The notes under the pieces were generated by a model. The model made no database searches. It saw only the letters and a program-made list of their open reading frames with translations, and had not been told where the DNA came from. The position numbers and the translations under genes were made by a program. DNA of 64,000 nucleotides from Desulfoscipio gibsoniae DSM 7213 (GTDB lineage: Bacteria; Bacillota; Desulfotomaculia; Desulfotomaculales; Desulfallaceae): contig NC_021184.1 of assembly GCF_000233715.2 (NCBI RefSeq), forward strand, positions 3,496,001-3,560,000, written 5' to 3'. Below are positions 8,697 through 17,714 of this stretch, piece by piece. Positions within the stretch are counted from its first letter, which is position 1. Each line of letters begins with the position of its first letter.

Positions 8697-8805
8697 TTTG
8701 ATTACCTCCATTTTATTGACATGATTAATTTGAAGCCCTAAAAAAGGCATAAAAAGCGGGGGTATCTTCGTTAGAAAATACTCCCCGCTGATTTTCAGGA
8801 AACAG

Positions 8806-9141
8806 TTATATTCCGTAATGTATCATAAATTTATATCTCTGCATTGCTTCGTCTATCTTTTCAGAAAGGACCTGCAGTTCTTTCAAGCCGGTTGAATCAA
8901 TTATTTTTTTAAATTCGGGCAGCGATGATGGCGGTATTAATGTTATGCCGTAATATACGAGTCCGTTGCCCGCGCAGGAAAGAGTGTGAATATATGTTTC
9001 CAGTACATTTAATTCCCCGAGCAAGGGTTCAATGTAATCGTCATGTATTGCACTGCAGTCATATTTTTCGGGACTATATTCATCATACCTTTTGCCTGAC
9101 TCCGGCTCCGTTTCAAAGATTCCGAATTCATGTTTAGCCAT
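8806..9141 (-). CDS. Hypothetical protein (111 aa)
   Basis: ATG at 9141 follows GAGGTGGT. The protein is acidic and predicted helical, with an EKIDEAMQRYKFMIHYGI C-terminus and no clear motif. The gene stands alone between ICE-cargo genes and the lincosamide resistance gene. Function not recognised. Confidence 0.5.
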   Translation of the reverse strand: MAKHEFGIFETEPESGKRYDEYSPEKYDCSAIHDDYIEPLLGELNVLETYIHTLSCAGNGLVYYGITLIPPSSLPEFKKIIDSTGLKELQVLSEKIDEAMQRYKFMIHYGI

Positions 9142-9203
9142 CAAACCACCTCTATACTCATCAATTCACTGATAAATTGAAATTTGTTGATTGTTTATAA
9201 ATA

Positions 9204-9698
9204 TTATTCAGGAAAAAGAGATTCAAGATTTTTAATATCGATATTGTCAACTTCTCTCAATTCATATCCACTGTGAAATAATTTTTGAGCTTCAGCGGAA
9301 ATACATGGTATAATCCTACCCTCAAATAATGAACAAGAAAACCAATTTGCTTCAAAATGATACCAGCCACCGTGTGGGTCAGCCTGCTTAGCACTTCCGT
9401 CTTCATTGATTATCAAGGGATGTATATCTAAATAACCAAGTTCTGGGTGATGTAGTTCAATGCGTGAAGGACTCCAATCAGTTGTGATTTTATATCCTTT
9501 ATTTTTTAGTGCATCTAATAAAACTTCCTCAAATTTACTATCGAAATCGATGTCAATATCTCTATGATCCCTATTTTGTTTTCCAGTTAGAATATCAACT
9601 CCCCATCCTCCATCAACCCAATATTTTACATTTAAATCTTCTAATAAATTTAAAACATCAATTAAGTTTTCTTTACTTGTTATTTCCTTTTTATTCAT
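9204..9698 (-). CDS. lnu: Lincosamide nucleotidyltransferase (Lnu/LinA-like)
   Basis: The 164-aa protein shows YWVDGGWGVDILTGKQNRDH and RDIDIDFD, the nucleotidyltransferase core with the catalytic Asp pair, then LGYLDIHPL and a C-terminal IPCISAEAQKLFHSGYEL. This order, spacing and length match Lnu(A)-type enzymes, which adenylylate lincomycin and clindamycin. ATG at 9698 with GAAGGGAG is preferred over an upstream start. Base composition is AT-rich compared with the ICE genes. It appears intact; the subclass cannot be set from sequence reading alone. Confidence 0.88.
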   Translation of the reverse strand: MNKKEITSKENLIDVLNLLEDLNVKYWVDGGWGVDILTGKQNRDHRDIDIDFDSKFEEVLLDALKNKGYKITTDWSPSRIELHHPELGYLDIHPLIINEDGSAKQADPHGGWYHFEANWFSCSLFEGRIIPCISAEAQKLFHSGYELREVDNIDIKNLESLFPE

Positions 9699-9880
9699 AA
9701 AAACTCCCTTCCTCAAATTTATATTTAACGTATTGTCTATAAATAATTCTCACAACGCTAAATAAGAATAATGCGTATTAATGTTCAGCCGTTTTCGTAG
9801 CGTCTAACCACATTCATATTATAAAAGTCGTGGGAAATACGTGTTATATATGCATTGCACTGTTTGCGCTCTTCCAAAGG

Positions 9881-10400
9881 TCATGCTTGGATACCAAGAC
9901 AAGACTCTATAGAGTTTTTCATATGATTAACGAGTACCATCACCTCGGAATCCAGTCCTTCCCACTTATCAACATACTCTCCTCGATAAGCTTTTCTGGC
10001 TAAGTCGAGTAAAGTCGCTTGTTCTTTAGGCAGCCGAGGTGTAGCCCATTCCGCAGCCACATCTTTTGGAGAAATTTCACCGACAGCCACTGTCAGCCAC
10101 ATTCGGGCTAGAGTCAAAATTACGTTGCGTTCGTCGCCCTTAATGCCCTTAATTAATCCTGGCAAAGACTCCATAATCGCTCTTCGAATATCTGTCATCG
10201 GCACAGGATCGAGTATTTCTGAAGCATCATGGCCAACAAGAGAAATGCTATTTTTTCACTTGATTTAGAACTATGGCTAAATCAGGATCATAAGTTGGTT
10301 CCGGGATTCGTCCTTGCTCAATTTCATCCCTGAGCCACTCACCATAGATAAATTCATTTTTTGGCGGATATCGCCAGGGTTACAACATCTACACGGTTTT
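9881..10400 (-). pseudogene. Aminoglycoside nucleotidyltransferase (AadA/ANT-like), frameshifted
   Basis: Three adjoining frames together give a family-typical C-terminal two-thirds. RVDVVTLA is followed after a shift by YPPKNEFIYGEWLRDEIEQG and YDPDLAIVLNQVKK. After a further shift at about 10258 comes KNSISLVGHDASEILDPVPM, and then GDERNVILTLARMWLTVAVG and ISPKDVAAEWATPRLP. The last block is the hallmark of ANT(3'')/ANT(9) enzymes. I did not find a convincing N-terminal GSxxxG nucleotidyltransferase motif. With the frameshifts the gene should be inactive. It neighbours lnu, so this is a decayed resistance cluster. Confidence 0.8.
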
Positions 10401-10573
10401 GTTTTGTTATTCAAATCGATCATCAATTGCAAGCCTCTCTCGTCCAAAATGATATGTTCGTATAAGGTCAATTACTGATTAGTTACACAAAATCTTACTT
10501 TCACGACGCATTATAAGAATATCATAATATCACCTGATGCATAGAGTTTTTGAGTATTATCTTTAAAAATCCT

Positions 10574-10734
10574 AATGTCATCTATAAAACGCCCCAAAAA
10601 ACAGGGCCAAAAAATGTACGTTTTTGCCTCAATTTTTGATCATTTTTTGCTCCAAAACCACTATATATAGTGGTTAAGCCGTCTTATTTGCCTTTCGAAC
10701 CACTATTCGTCATCATTATTACGCACTCAACGTG
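10574..10734. repeat. Direct repeat, copy 1, with 20-bp palindrome
   Basis: This sequence recurs at 13953-14113 with about 80 percent identity. It holds a perfect palindrome, AACCACTATATATAGTGGTT (10656-10675), followed about 25 bases later by another AACCACTAT half-site and a shared tail ATTCGTCATCATTATTACGC. No ORF crosses it. It is the main content of the 10.5-10.95 kb gap. Confidence 0.8.
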
Positions 10735-10955
10735 CCTTGAGGAACAAAAAAGAAGCCGCTTGAGCCTGGTGGAGCCTGGGCGGGAGAGTATATTTATATA
10801 CATAAATTAAATCCTTTTTAGCACTTCTGCGTTAACCTTGTACGGCACAGGCACTCACCTCTCCGTTTTTACAGAAGAAAGCAAAGAGCTGGAAATAACA
10901 TGTTTTTTCTTCTTTATCAACTAGAAAAAATCAACATTTAAACAGCTCTTAAACC

Positions 10956-11495
10956 TTAAGTAAGATGAAAGAATTCCACCTGCCAAATCGAGTAAAGTAT
11001 AAAATTAATCAAGTTCTCCGCAATATCTGTTGTTAGAACCTGAAAAATGCAAGCTGCACCAGGAACGACAAAAAACATGGCAGACACAATTCTTCCAACC
11101 TTATCAAATATAAATACATTCTCATTTAATAAATATTTATGTCTGATTGTAAAATTTGACGTCATTATAAATTCTATAAATTTCAAAAATATAAACCCTA
11201 AAAACCACGGCGGTAAAATTCTAAGGCTTGTCAGGGTTATATTTGAAAGCACTATAAAAAATAAATCTGCTATAACATCAAGTTTGGCCCCAGTTACAGA
11301 AGTACAGCGAATTTTCTTTGCGATTCTTCCATCTATTAAGTCTGTAAGGCAAATAGCCGAAAATAACACTATAAGGTTCATAAAATTATTTTTTCCGTAT
11401 ATAAATTGCCCTGTCACATTTGTTACAAATATAACGGATAAGGCTATCCTCGATATTGTGATGCTATTGGGGATGAATTTAACTAACCTTTTCAT
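10956..11495 (-). CDS. CDP-alcohol phosphatidyltransferase family membrane protein
   Basis: The 179-aa protein has four to six hydrophobic segments and the family signature: DLIDGRIAKK, then GAKLDVIAD, corresponding to DG-x2-AR-x8-G-x3-D-x3-D. The usual Arg of the AR pair is Lys here. Such enzymes join CDP-diacylglycerol or another CDP-alcohol to an alcohol acceptor in phospholipid synthesis at the membrane. It lies downstream of the XRE-membrane regulator on the same strand. The substrate cannot be predicted. Confidence 0.8.
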   Translation of the reverse strand: MKRLVKFIPNSITISRIALSVIFVTNVTGQFIYGKNNFMNLIVLFSAICLTDLIDGRIAKKIRCTSVTGAKLDVIADLFFIVLSNITLTSLRILPPWFLGFIFLKFIEFIMTSNFTIRHKYLLNENVFIFDKVGRIVSAMFFVVPGAACIFQVLTTDIAENLINFILYSIWQVEFFHLT

Positions 11496-11536
11496 GCACT
11501 TCCTTTCCCGGCCCGGTTTTCTTTTAGAGCAAAATA

Positions 11537-12112
11537 CTATTTCGTGTAGAAATTACTCTTTAAAACCAGGGTGGTAAGCCACAACACAAGACCTAAAATG
11601 ACGACTATCCCTGATAATAATGCGTATATAGGCATCTTTAATCCAATCATATACAAAATCGTAGCTGCTCCTGTCACGAATATCGCTCCTAATATCAGCC
11701 AGGACGGAACTTTGTGGATTACTGCTATCCCAATGGTTAATAAAAATAGCCCACCTACCAGATACGACATAAAATTTGGGGTCATCAGGTTAACAGGGTA
11801 TTGCCCTCCACCCCAAATACATGTAATGACACCTAATGCAATCAATATATATCCTAGAATTGTTAATCCAGACATATTAGCCTTCCCCTCCTTTATTAGG
11901 TTTTCCTGAAGGTTTTTGTCCCCTTTAACCAATTCATCGAGAGATAGGTTAAAAATCTCTGACAGCTTTAAGATTTTTTCAATATCCGGGTAGCTGCTTC
12001 CGGTTTCCCATTTCGAAATTGCCTGGCGTGAGATATCCATTTTTTGTGCCAATTCATCCTGTGACATATTTAATTTTTCACGCTCAGTTTTTATCCTGTT
12101 TCCCAAGTCCAT
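11537..12112 (-). CDS. XRE-family regulator with C-terminal membrane domain
   Basis: ATG at 12112 has an AAAGGAG site. Residues 1-65 are a Cro/cI-type HTH (MSQDELAQKMDISRQAISKW) ending in LSLDELVKGD, as in many Firmicute regulators. After a short linker come four predicted transmembrane helices (about residues 80-190). The layout suggests a membrane-tethered repressor that senses an envelope or lipid signal. Its neighbour encoding a CDP-alcohol transferase is a plausible target. Confidence 0.85.
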   Translation of the reverse strand: MDLGNRIKTEREKLNMSQDELAQKMDISRQAISKWETGSSYPDIEKILKLSEIFNLSLDELVKGDKNLQENLIKEGKANMSGLTILGYILIALGVITCIWGGGQYPVNLMTPNFMSYLVGGLFLLTIGIAVIHKVPSWLILGAIFVTGAATILYMIGLKMPIYALLSGIVVILGLVLWLTTLVLKSNFYTK

Positions 12113-12491
12113 GATTTTGCTCCTTTCACTTTTTGCATATTTAAAGCTTAGCCACGAGTGCCTGAAAAGTAAAGAACTTAATAGATGCATGCTTCGCAAC
12201 TATCAGTTGCATATGAATTATTGTATCAAAAGCACGGTTTAATTTGACATTGTGTTGTCCTCCTATCTTTATTAGTTATCCAGTATTTCAAGGAAATAAA
12301 AAAGGGCTATGCTTTTCATTTTCGGAAAAACATAACTCGCCTAATTTTATTCAACGCCGGAAGACACTTTGCATATAACCTGTATGTAAAAACAAAGGCA
12401 TCAAGATTTATTGTACCCCCTTAAGTTAAGAGGGAGGGATTTCGCTAGTTTATACTATTACGTAAACAAACCAATGCATGCAGTTTACATT

Positions 12492-13511
12492 TTACTGATT
12501 TGGTTGTAAAAAACTGTTGATTGCATCAACAAATACATCGGGATGGTACCAGTGAATAAGGTGATTAGATTTCAACTCATTCAGCTTGCAACCGTTACCA
12601 ATCAGTTCAACCGCTTTCCTTGCCTGTTCATCTGTTGATGCAGCCATTAAGATCCCATCTTCTGTAAAATTATCCTTTGCGTGGAGAAAAACCGTAGGCA
12701 CCTTTATGTCGCGCATCAAATCTTCATGACGAATCCCCGCATGCCAGGTATAATCATAAAAATGTTCGCCAAAAGCAAAATCATATTCCTTAACGTACTT
12801 AAAAGTTTGATTAATGGATTGGGGCATAAAGAAAAATTGTACAGCCTCATTCGGATGCTTATCAGAATACTTCTGCGCATAATCAGCAAGCCCTGGCATG
12901 GCGTTTTTCATATAAAGCTGTCCCCACAGACAATATCTCAAATAGTAAGCTTCCCAACATTCTGACTTATCAGATGCCAGATAATCATGCAAAACTTTAT
13001 AGGAATCTAAATAAGCAAACGAACGTTCAAAATGATCCGGTTCAGTTGAAAAGACCGGTGGGTCCTCTAAGACTGCACCAATAATATATTTTCCTCCATA
13101 TGCCGCCACATAGGATGCAATGAGCCCTCCCGATGAATGGCCTGATACAACGGTTCTTTCACCAATTACGTTGTCAACAAACCAGATTATATCATCACCA
13201 TTAGCATCAAGATAATATTTAGATTCTTCATAAGTAGAACTTCCGTGACCATAACAATCAACTGCAAACACGTGCCATTTTTTACTTAACTCAGGCAGAA
13301 CACTTGTATAACTCTCCCAAGCCCCTGTCTGTCCGTGAATTAATAAAAGGGCATCACCATTGTCCGGACCTTCAACATAATTAATTACAGAGCCATCATC
13401 AAGAGTAACCTGCTTTTCAACATAACCCGCTTTTAATGTATCATGATAACTCTTTTGCCAATAGTGAATACATTTATAAATGTAAATCCCGGCAGCAATC
13501 GCTATAAGCAT
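12492..13511 (-). CDS. Membrane-anchored alpha/beta hydrolase
   Basis: The 339-aa protein starts with a hydrophobic segment, then shows the oxyanion strand LLLIHGQTGAW, the nucleophile elbow SGHSSGGLIAS, an acid candidate in PTVFLHAKDNFTEDG and the catalytic His region NHLIHWYHPD. These define the alpha/beta hydrolase fold. An ATG at 13573, immediately after the abrB stop, opens a second frame (MRKENKEDKGKMIVFIILTI) that ends after 23 codons. It would join the hydrolase frame if one base were restored near 13511, giving a longer signal anchor. The N-terminus may thus be frameshifted. Substrate unknown. Confidence 0.8.
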   Translation of the reverse strand: MLIAIAAGIYIYKCIHYWQKSYHDTLKAGYVEKQVTLDDGSVINYVEGPDNGDALLLIHGQTGAWESYTSVLPELSKKWHVFAVDCYGHGSSTYEESKYYLDANGDDIIWFVDNVIGERTVVSGHSSGGLIASYVAAYGGKYIIGAVLEDPPVFSTEPDHFERSFAYLDSYKVLHDYLASDKSECWEAYYLRYCLWGQLYMKNAMPGLADYAQKYSDKHPNEAVQFFFMPQSINQTFKYVKEYDFAFGEHFYDYTWHAGIRHEDLMRDIKVPTVFLHAKDNFTEDGILMAASTDEQARKAVELIGNGCKLNELKSNHLIHWYHPDVFVDAINSFLQPNQ

Positions 13512-13577
13512 AATATTGTCAATATTATAAAAACAATCATTTTCCCCTTATCCTCCTTGTTTTCTTTACGCATACAC

Positions 13578-13802
13578 TCATTTCTCCATATCCTCCTCTT
13601 GCATTCCGGTAAATATCTCGGAAGCATATTTCGCAAATGTGCTTTTAGGTGGAATTGCTATGCCACGGTCTATATCTCCTAATAAGATTAAAGTATCTCC
13701 AGGTTTAATATCAAATACATCCCTCGCTTCTTTTGGTATGACAAACTGACCTTTTTCTCCCACCTTAACTGTCCATGCATATTTTCCTTTTGGTGTTTTC
13801 AT
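13578..13802 (-). CDS. AbrB/SpoVT-type DNA-binding protein
   Basis: The 74-aa protein contains WTVKVGEKGQFVIPKEARDV and IKPGDTLILLGD, the swapped-hairpin AbrB fold that binds DNA as a dimer. CGGGAGGC precedes the ATG. The hydrolase frame starts right after its stop, so the two are co-transcribed. A palindrome overlapping its promoter suggests autoregulation. Confidence 0.92.
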   Translation of the reverse strand: MKTPKGKYAWTVKVGEKGQFVIPKEARDVFDIKPGDTLILLGDIDRGIAIPPKSTFAKYASEIFTGMQEEDMEK

Positions 13803-13823
13803 ATAATTGCCTCCCGTTCGGTA

Positions 13824-13876
13824 TGATAAGTATGATTTGTTATACTTATCACACTCTCGGTACTTTACTTTGTCAA
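13824..13876 (-). promoter_or_regulatory. abrB-like gene promoter with palindromic operator
   Basis: TTGACA at 13876-13871 and TGTGAT 17 bases later form a sigma-A-type promoter. A 10-bp inverted repeat, TGATAAGTAT / ATACTTATCA, separated by 8 bases (13824-13851) covers the -10 and start region and is a candidate AbrB operator. Confidence 0.65.
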
Positions 13877-13952
13877 CAAAAAATGCAGTTCTATTACGAA
13901 CTGCACTACATCAATTATAAATAACCTGTTTGTAAACTAATCATAAATACCG

Positions 13953-14113
13953 AATGTCATCTATCAAGCGCCCTTAAAAATCGGGGTAAAAAATGCACTT
14001 TTCGAGCCCGATTTTTGCTCATTTTTTGCTCCAAAACCACTACATATAGTGGTTAGCCTGCCTCATTTGCCCATAGAACCACTATTCGTCATCATTATTA
14101 CGCACTCAACATG
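13953..14113. repeat. Direct repeat, copy 2
   Basis: It matches 10574-10734 in the same orientation, including the palindrome at 14035-14054 (one mismatch in one arm) and the tail ATTCGTCATCATTATTACGC. The two copies frame the 3.4-kb regulator/hydrolase/phospholipid module. Confidence 0.8.
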
Positions 14114-14166
14114 TCTGGAGACGGTAAAAGGGATATAATTAACCTTTTTCATCATAAAAATTTTTA

Positions 14167-15954
14167 TTAAACTTGTTGATTTATCCATTCAATTAGCTTT
14201 TGAAATGGTACAACTGGACTTGGTAAATCTTTTTCTATTGCTGCAACCGAAAAAGTATCTGTAACAAATAAACTTATTGGCATATGCTTTTGAATTTTAT
14301 TTTCACTTGAAACACCTAAAAAAGCAACAATCGAATCCCAATTATTGTAAACTGATTCCACCTTATTACTTAACTTGTTTTGAAATGATTTATTACCTAT
14401 TTTACGGAATCTATATACTTCATTTAATATTGATTTTGGTGTATATTTCAATCCTATATCTTTACATTCAATAACAAACATTTTATTTCGATATAGCATT
14501 ATAATGTCTATTTGCCCGGGAAGTTGAAGAAACCCTCTACCAGCTTCAATATCAGGAACCATATTATCTTTTTCGATATCACCTTTAATAAATGCATCTA
14601 TAAAGTTATTTTTCAGATGTAGTATCACATCAGATTCAAACTTTTTATGAACATATTTATCTACTATTGTAAATAATTCTTTTTGGAAAGGGCTCTTGGG
14701 CAAAGTTGCATAAGTTATATCTAAATATAACCCTATTAAAGAAAACTCCAAAATACTAATTGGACAGGCGACAATATCATCTTCTATCGTAATTAAACAT
14801 TTACGTAGCGGTCTATTTTCTCTTAATGAGGTTGAAGTTGCAAAAATAAAGTTATTGGTTCTTGCACTCATTAAAATTGATAAGAACTTTTCTGCATCTT
14901 TATCCGAACATTGAAGTAAATGCTTTATTAACTTCTGAAAATAATCTACACTTCCAATTAGAAAATCATCAGAATTAACATAGTGATTTTGTAAACCACC
15001 AATAATCTTGGAGATTTCCTCTAGTGAAATTCCAATATATTTTTTACAGACCATATTTAATTTATTTATTGTTTTTATATCAAACGAACTTACTTTCCTA
15101 TTTATCATACAATCTACGTATTTTTTAGCAATCTCCGAATAATTATTTGTTTTTTTGGTAGAGATATTTCCTTTCTTATCTATAATAAGCTCTTTATGTT
15201 CATAAGCACTTTCACAGGTAAATAGCAATTCATACATAGCTCGTATTGTTGCGATAAGTTTCTTAAAATTTATTGGATCTATTTGGCTATTATTAATTTG
15301 TTTTTTATCCGATAGGTATGTTACAATTTCAATTCCATATTGGAAAGCAAGTTTATCAAAACTTAACACTCCTTCCCACTCTTTATATATTTGTTCAAAG
15401 CGCCCTAAGAAGTTGTAGTCCCTTTGAAATTTTAAACTATTAATAACCACCCTAGCAAAGTTATCAGTTATTTCTTCAATAATAATATTATTTTCTTTAT
15501 CACTAAGCCAACTTATTGTAATAAAGGTTAAGTGCAAGTTATATTCAAGTATATTTAATAGCGAAATCAAGTACCCTTTGGGATTATCAGAAATCAAGTC
15601 GTTGATTCGATCTATTATTAGACCCATCATTTGATTGCAAACATTAGTTATAATCTTTACATTATTATAATATGTATTTTGTAAGTTTAGGCAATCTATA
15701 ATTTCTAGAAATACTTCTTTTTCGGTATATCCCTCATCTATAAATTTCGGATTAAAATAAATGAGTTCATTTCCATTAAAACTAGGTGAAATCATGTTGA
15801 ATTTATTTTGTAGATTTATACTATATATATAACTCGATAGATTAGTAGAATATTTAATAAGGTCTTTGACTTTTTTGCATTTCTTACAGGTCTGTGCAGA
15901 CTCACTGACCAAGAATGATGGTTGAAAATTATCAGTACATTGGAAGCATACCAT
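14167..15954 (-). CDS. Unfamiliar large protein: N-terminal zinc ribbon, C-terminal PD-(D/E)XK-like motif (595 aa)
   Basis: I prefer the ATG at 15954 (MVCFQCTDNF), which follows AAGGGGGAC; the open frame extends upstream to 16041. Residues 3-28 hold CFQC and CKKC, a probable zinc ribbon. A long AT-rich helical middle has no recognisable domain. Near residues 480-498, LPGQIDIIM and FVIECKD give Asp and Glu-x-Lys on successive strands, as in PD-(D/E)XK nucleases; EVYRF follows. A C-terminal LFVTDTFSVA strand would complete such a fold. Together this suggests a single-protein nucleic-acid-targeting enzyme, possibly defence-related, but the function is inferred. It lies between a direct repeat and a recombinase stub. 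Confidence 0.6.
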   Translation of the reverse strand: MVCFQCTDNFQPSFLVSESAQTCKKCKKVKDLIKYSTNLSSYIYSINLQNKFNMISPSFNGNELIYFNPKFIDEGYTEKEVFLEIIDCLNLQNTYYNNVKIITNVCNQMMGLIIDRINDLISDNPKGYLISLLNILEYNLHLTFITISWLSDKENNIIIEEITDNFARVVINSLKFQRDYNFLGRFEQIYKEWEGVLSFDKLAFQYGIEIVTYLSDKKQINNSQIDPINFKKLIATIRAMYELLFTCESAYEHKELIIDKKGNISTKKTNNYSEIAKKYVDCMINRKVSSFDIKTINKLNMVCKKYIGISLEEISKIIGGLQNHYVNSDDFLIGSVDYFQKLIKHLLQCSDKDAEKFLSILMSARTNNFIFATSTSLRENRPLRKCLITIEDDIVACPISILEFSLIGLYLDITYATLPKSPFQKELFTIVDKYVHKKFESDVILHLKNNFIDAFIKGDIEKDNMVPDIEAGRGFLQLPGQIDIIMLYRNKMFVIECKDIGLKYTPKSILNEVYRFRKIGNKSFQNKLSNKVESVYNNWDSIVAFLGVSSENKIQKHMPISLFVTDTFSVAAIEKDLPSPVVPFQKLIEWINQQV

Positions 15955-16040
15955 TATATACATGTCCCCCTTAAATATTTTCATTACCATATTTTGGTTG
16001 TAATAAACATTTTTCATAACAACTTTACTAAATCTATTCA

Positions 16041-16200
16041 TTATATTTTATCTATATCCTTTATTTCCTCCACTATCATCCCGCTCTTCAGCACAAAAAC
16101 AAAATGCGTTGGCGAGAGAACTTCTATCTTCTCCACCAACGCATTAAAAATTTTATCATCAAATTCTTCCAACAAGCCCTGCCTACCGGCCAGTTGTGAA
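16041..16200 (-). pseudogene. C-terminal stub of a large serine recombinase
   Basis: The minus strand encodes GLLEEFDDKIFNALVEKIEV and LSPTHFVFVLKSGMIVEEI before a TAA at 16043-16041. This is the usual C-terminus of Firmicute large serine recombinases. Upstream is IS21-end-like sequence, so only about 50 codons remain. Its stop overlaps the ATG at 16041 (TAATG), the upstream in-frame start of the next gene. Confidence 0.8.
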
Positions 16201-16565
16201 TGTCAAATAATTTTTTACAGTTTTCGATAAATAATTTTTTACACCTATAATCTGACAAATATGGAAACGGGGTTTCTTAATCCTCTCCCCTTAGGGGGAG
16301 AGGGGGGAACACATGTTTTGTAAAGCTGATTTTTGTGAGGCTAATGACACAAAAATTATACCTAACATAGCAAGGGCAGGTTTTGAAAGCTAGGTTAGAT
16401 TTACAGAGCCATATGTAGTTATTTATACCCTCTTGGTCAGACCCGTTTTGCCGGCGCCAATAGCAAATGACGTTCGCGTAGGTGCCCGGCACAAGTAGTC
16501 TTTCGTTGTGCCCGGCAGAATTTTATAACTTCCCAGCCTTTCGTCAATTGGAAGGTCTCGTAGCC

Positions 16566-16799
16566 TTAAATCACAATTTGACGAGTACCGGGTAAGCCGT
16601 TGTTTATATATATTTCCCGATAGACTCCTCCTTTGATTAGGATGCCTCCAATTAAGGCATCCGGCCCGCTAGTCCAGGAGGCTAAATAACTGCCGGTGGC
16701 CTGTCCGTCATCGACAAGCCGACCTGACAAGAAACTGCCTTTTACCCCGGTCTGCAGGATAGATTATATCAACTGCTCTTTCATGTATTATCTGTTCAT
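16566..16799 (-). pseudogene. Decayed small ORF, LVDDGQ family copy 1
   Basis: Reading from ATG at 16799, stops occur at codons 4 and 12. The frame is then open: ILQTGVKGSFLSGRLVDDGQ, ATGSYLASWTSGP and GGVYREIYINNG. The core RLVDDGQ-x2-G-x-Y recurs in the plus-strand ORF at 18731. Function unknown; both copies flank IS21 debris. Confidence 0.45.
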
Positions 16800-16970
16800 T
16801 CCCACTCCTTTCAATTTAGCCCGGAAAACGAGCCTGACCAAGAGGGCTAAAAATACCATGGCTATTCATACCTTGACTTAACCCCATATTTTTCATCCTG
16901 CCCGGTTAAGTCGTGGCTTACTTAATCTTTATCCTTATACTTATTTAACTATCTTTTTTTAATACTTTCT

Positions 16971-17105
16971 TTAAACCCGATAGCTCTCACCATTTATAAG
17001 GAGAATGTGGCAGCGGTGCGTTAACCGGTCAAATAAAGCTGCTGTATGCCTGTATTCACTAAAAAACTATGCCCATTTCGCAAATTCAAGATTGGATATG
17101 ATCAT
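16971..17105 (-). pseudogene. IstB C-terminal fragment
   Basis: The frame reads MIISNLEFAKWA, a TAG, then FFSEYRHTAALFDRLTHRCH and ILLINGESYRV. DRLTHRCH-x4-NGESYR is the conserved end of IstB, the AAA+ ATPase partner of IS21 transposases. Only about 45 codons survive and one is a stop. Confidence 0.8.
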
Positions 17106-17363
17106 AATGAACTCCCGTTAGTAACGGGAAGCTGTAAACCTACTTTTTATGTTACTCGCCTACAGCACTACTGACTTGCTTCGGGCCGGATTAGCAGCGC
17201 TTGCATATGCAGCTTTGACACTGGATTTGCGCTGCTATCCGGTTAACCTCGCTTCGTCTGGTGCTGTTACCGGCGGTTCGCAATGTCGTTCACTTTGGAC
17301 AACATAATACTCAAAATGTCACAAAAAATTGCGATGTAGTATTAACTTTATGATAATTATGTT

Positions 17364-17696
17364 TTAAACAAGGTTCTGCTTTATTGGATAAAAAGCACTT
17401 ACCGTTTCATTCATATCATTTGACTCCATTTGTGTTCCACAGTGAGGACATGGAAACGGGGCACTTGACAAGAACCTGGTTGATTCAAAAGAATCCATTA
17501 TTTCTCCACAGTCAGCACAATGTATTTCAAGCATGTGTTCAAGTATTTCTTCTTCTACCATCCCCCAAAGGATATCCTCTACAGCCTCTATCGGGCACTG
17601 TAGCAGCTGAGTTATCTTTGTGGGATAGATTATGGTTACATTGTTATTAATTAAGATTTTAATAATACTCCGAATATCACGTTTAAGTTTATTCAT
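17364..17696 (-). CDS. Small zinc-ribbon protein (110 aa)
   Basis: ATG at 17696 with AAAGGGAAG upstream. The N-terminal half looks like a winged-helix fold (ITQLLQCPIEAVEDILWGMV), followed by a ribbon formed by CADC and CPHC. It starts 18 bases after the stop of the istB fragment. It could be a regulator or an accessory of a defence or mobile system. No family name recognised. Confidence 0.55.
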   Translation of the reverse strand: MNKLKRDIRSIIKILINNNVTIIYPTKITQLLQCPIEAVEDILWGMVEEEILEHMLEIHCADCGEIMDSFESTRFLSSAPFPCPHCGTQMESNDMNETVSAFYPIKQNLV

Positions 17697-17714
17697 CAAA
17701 CTTCTTCCCTTTAT

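Noticed and set aside
14277-14474. Plus-strand ORF inside the nuclease-like gene
   Set aside because: AT-driven shadow without an initiation signal.
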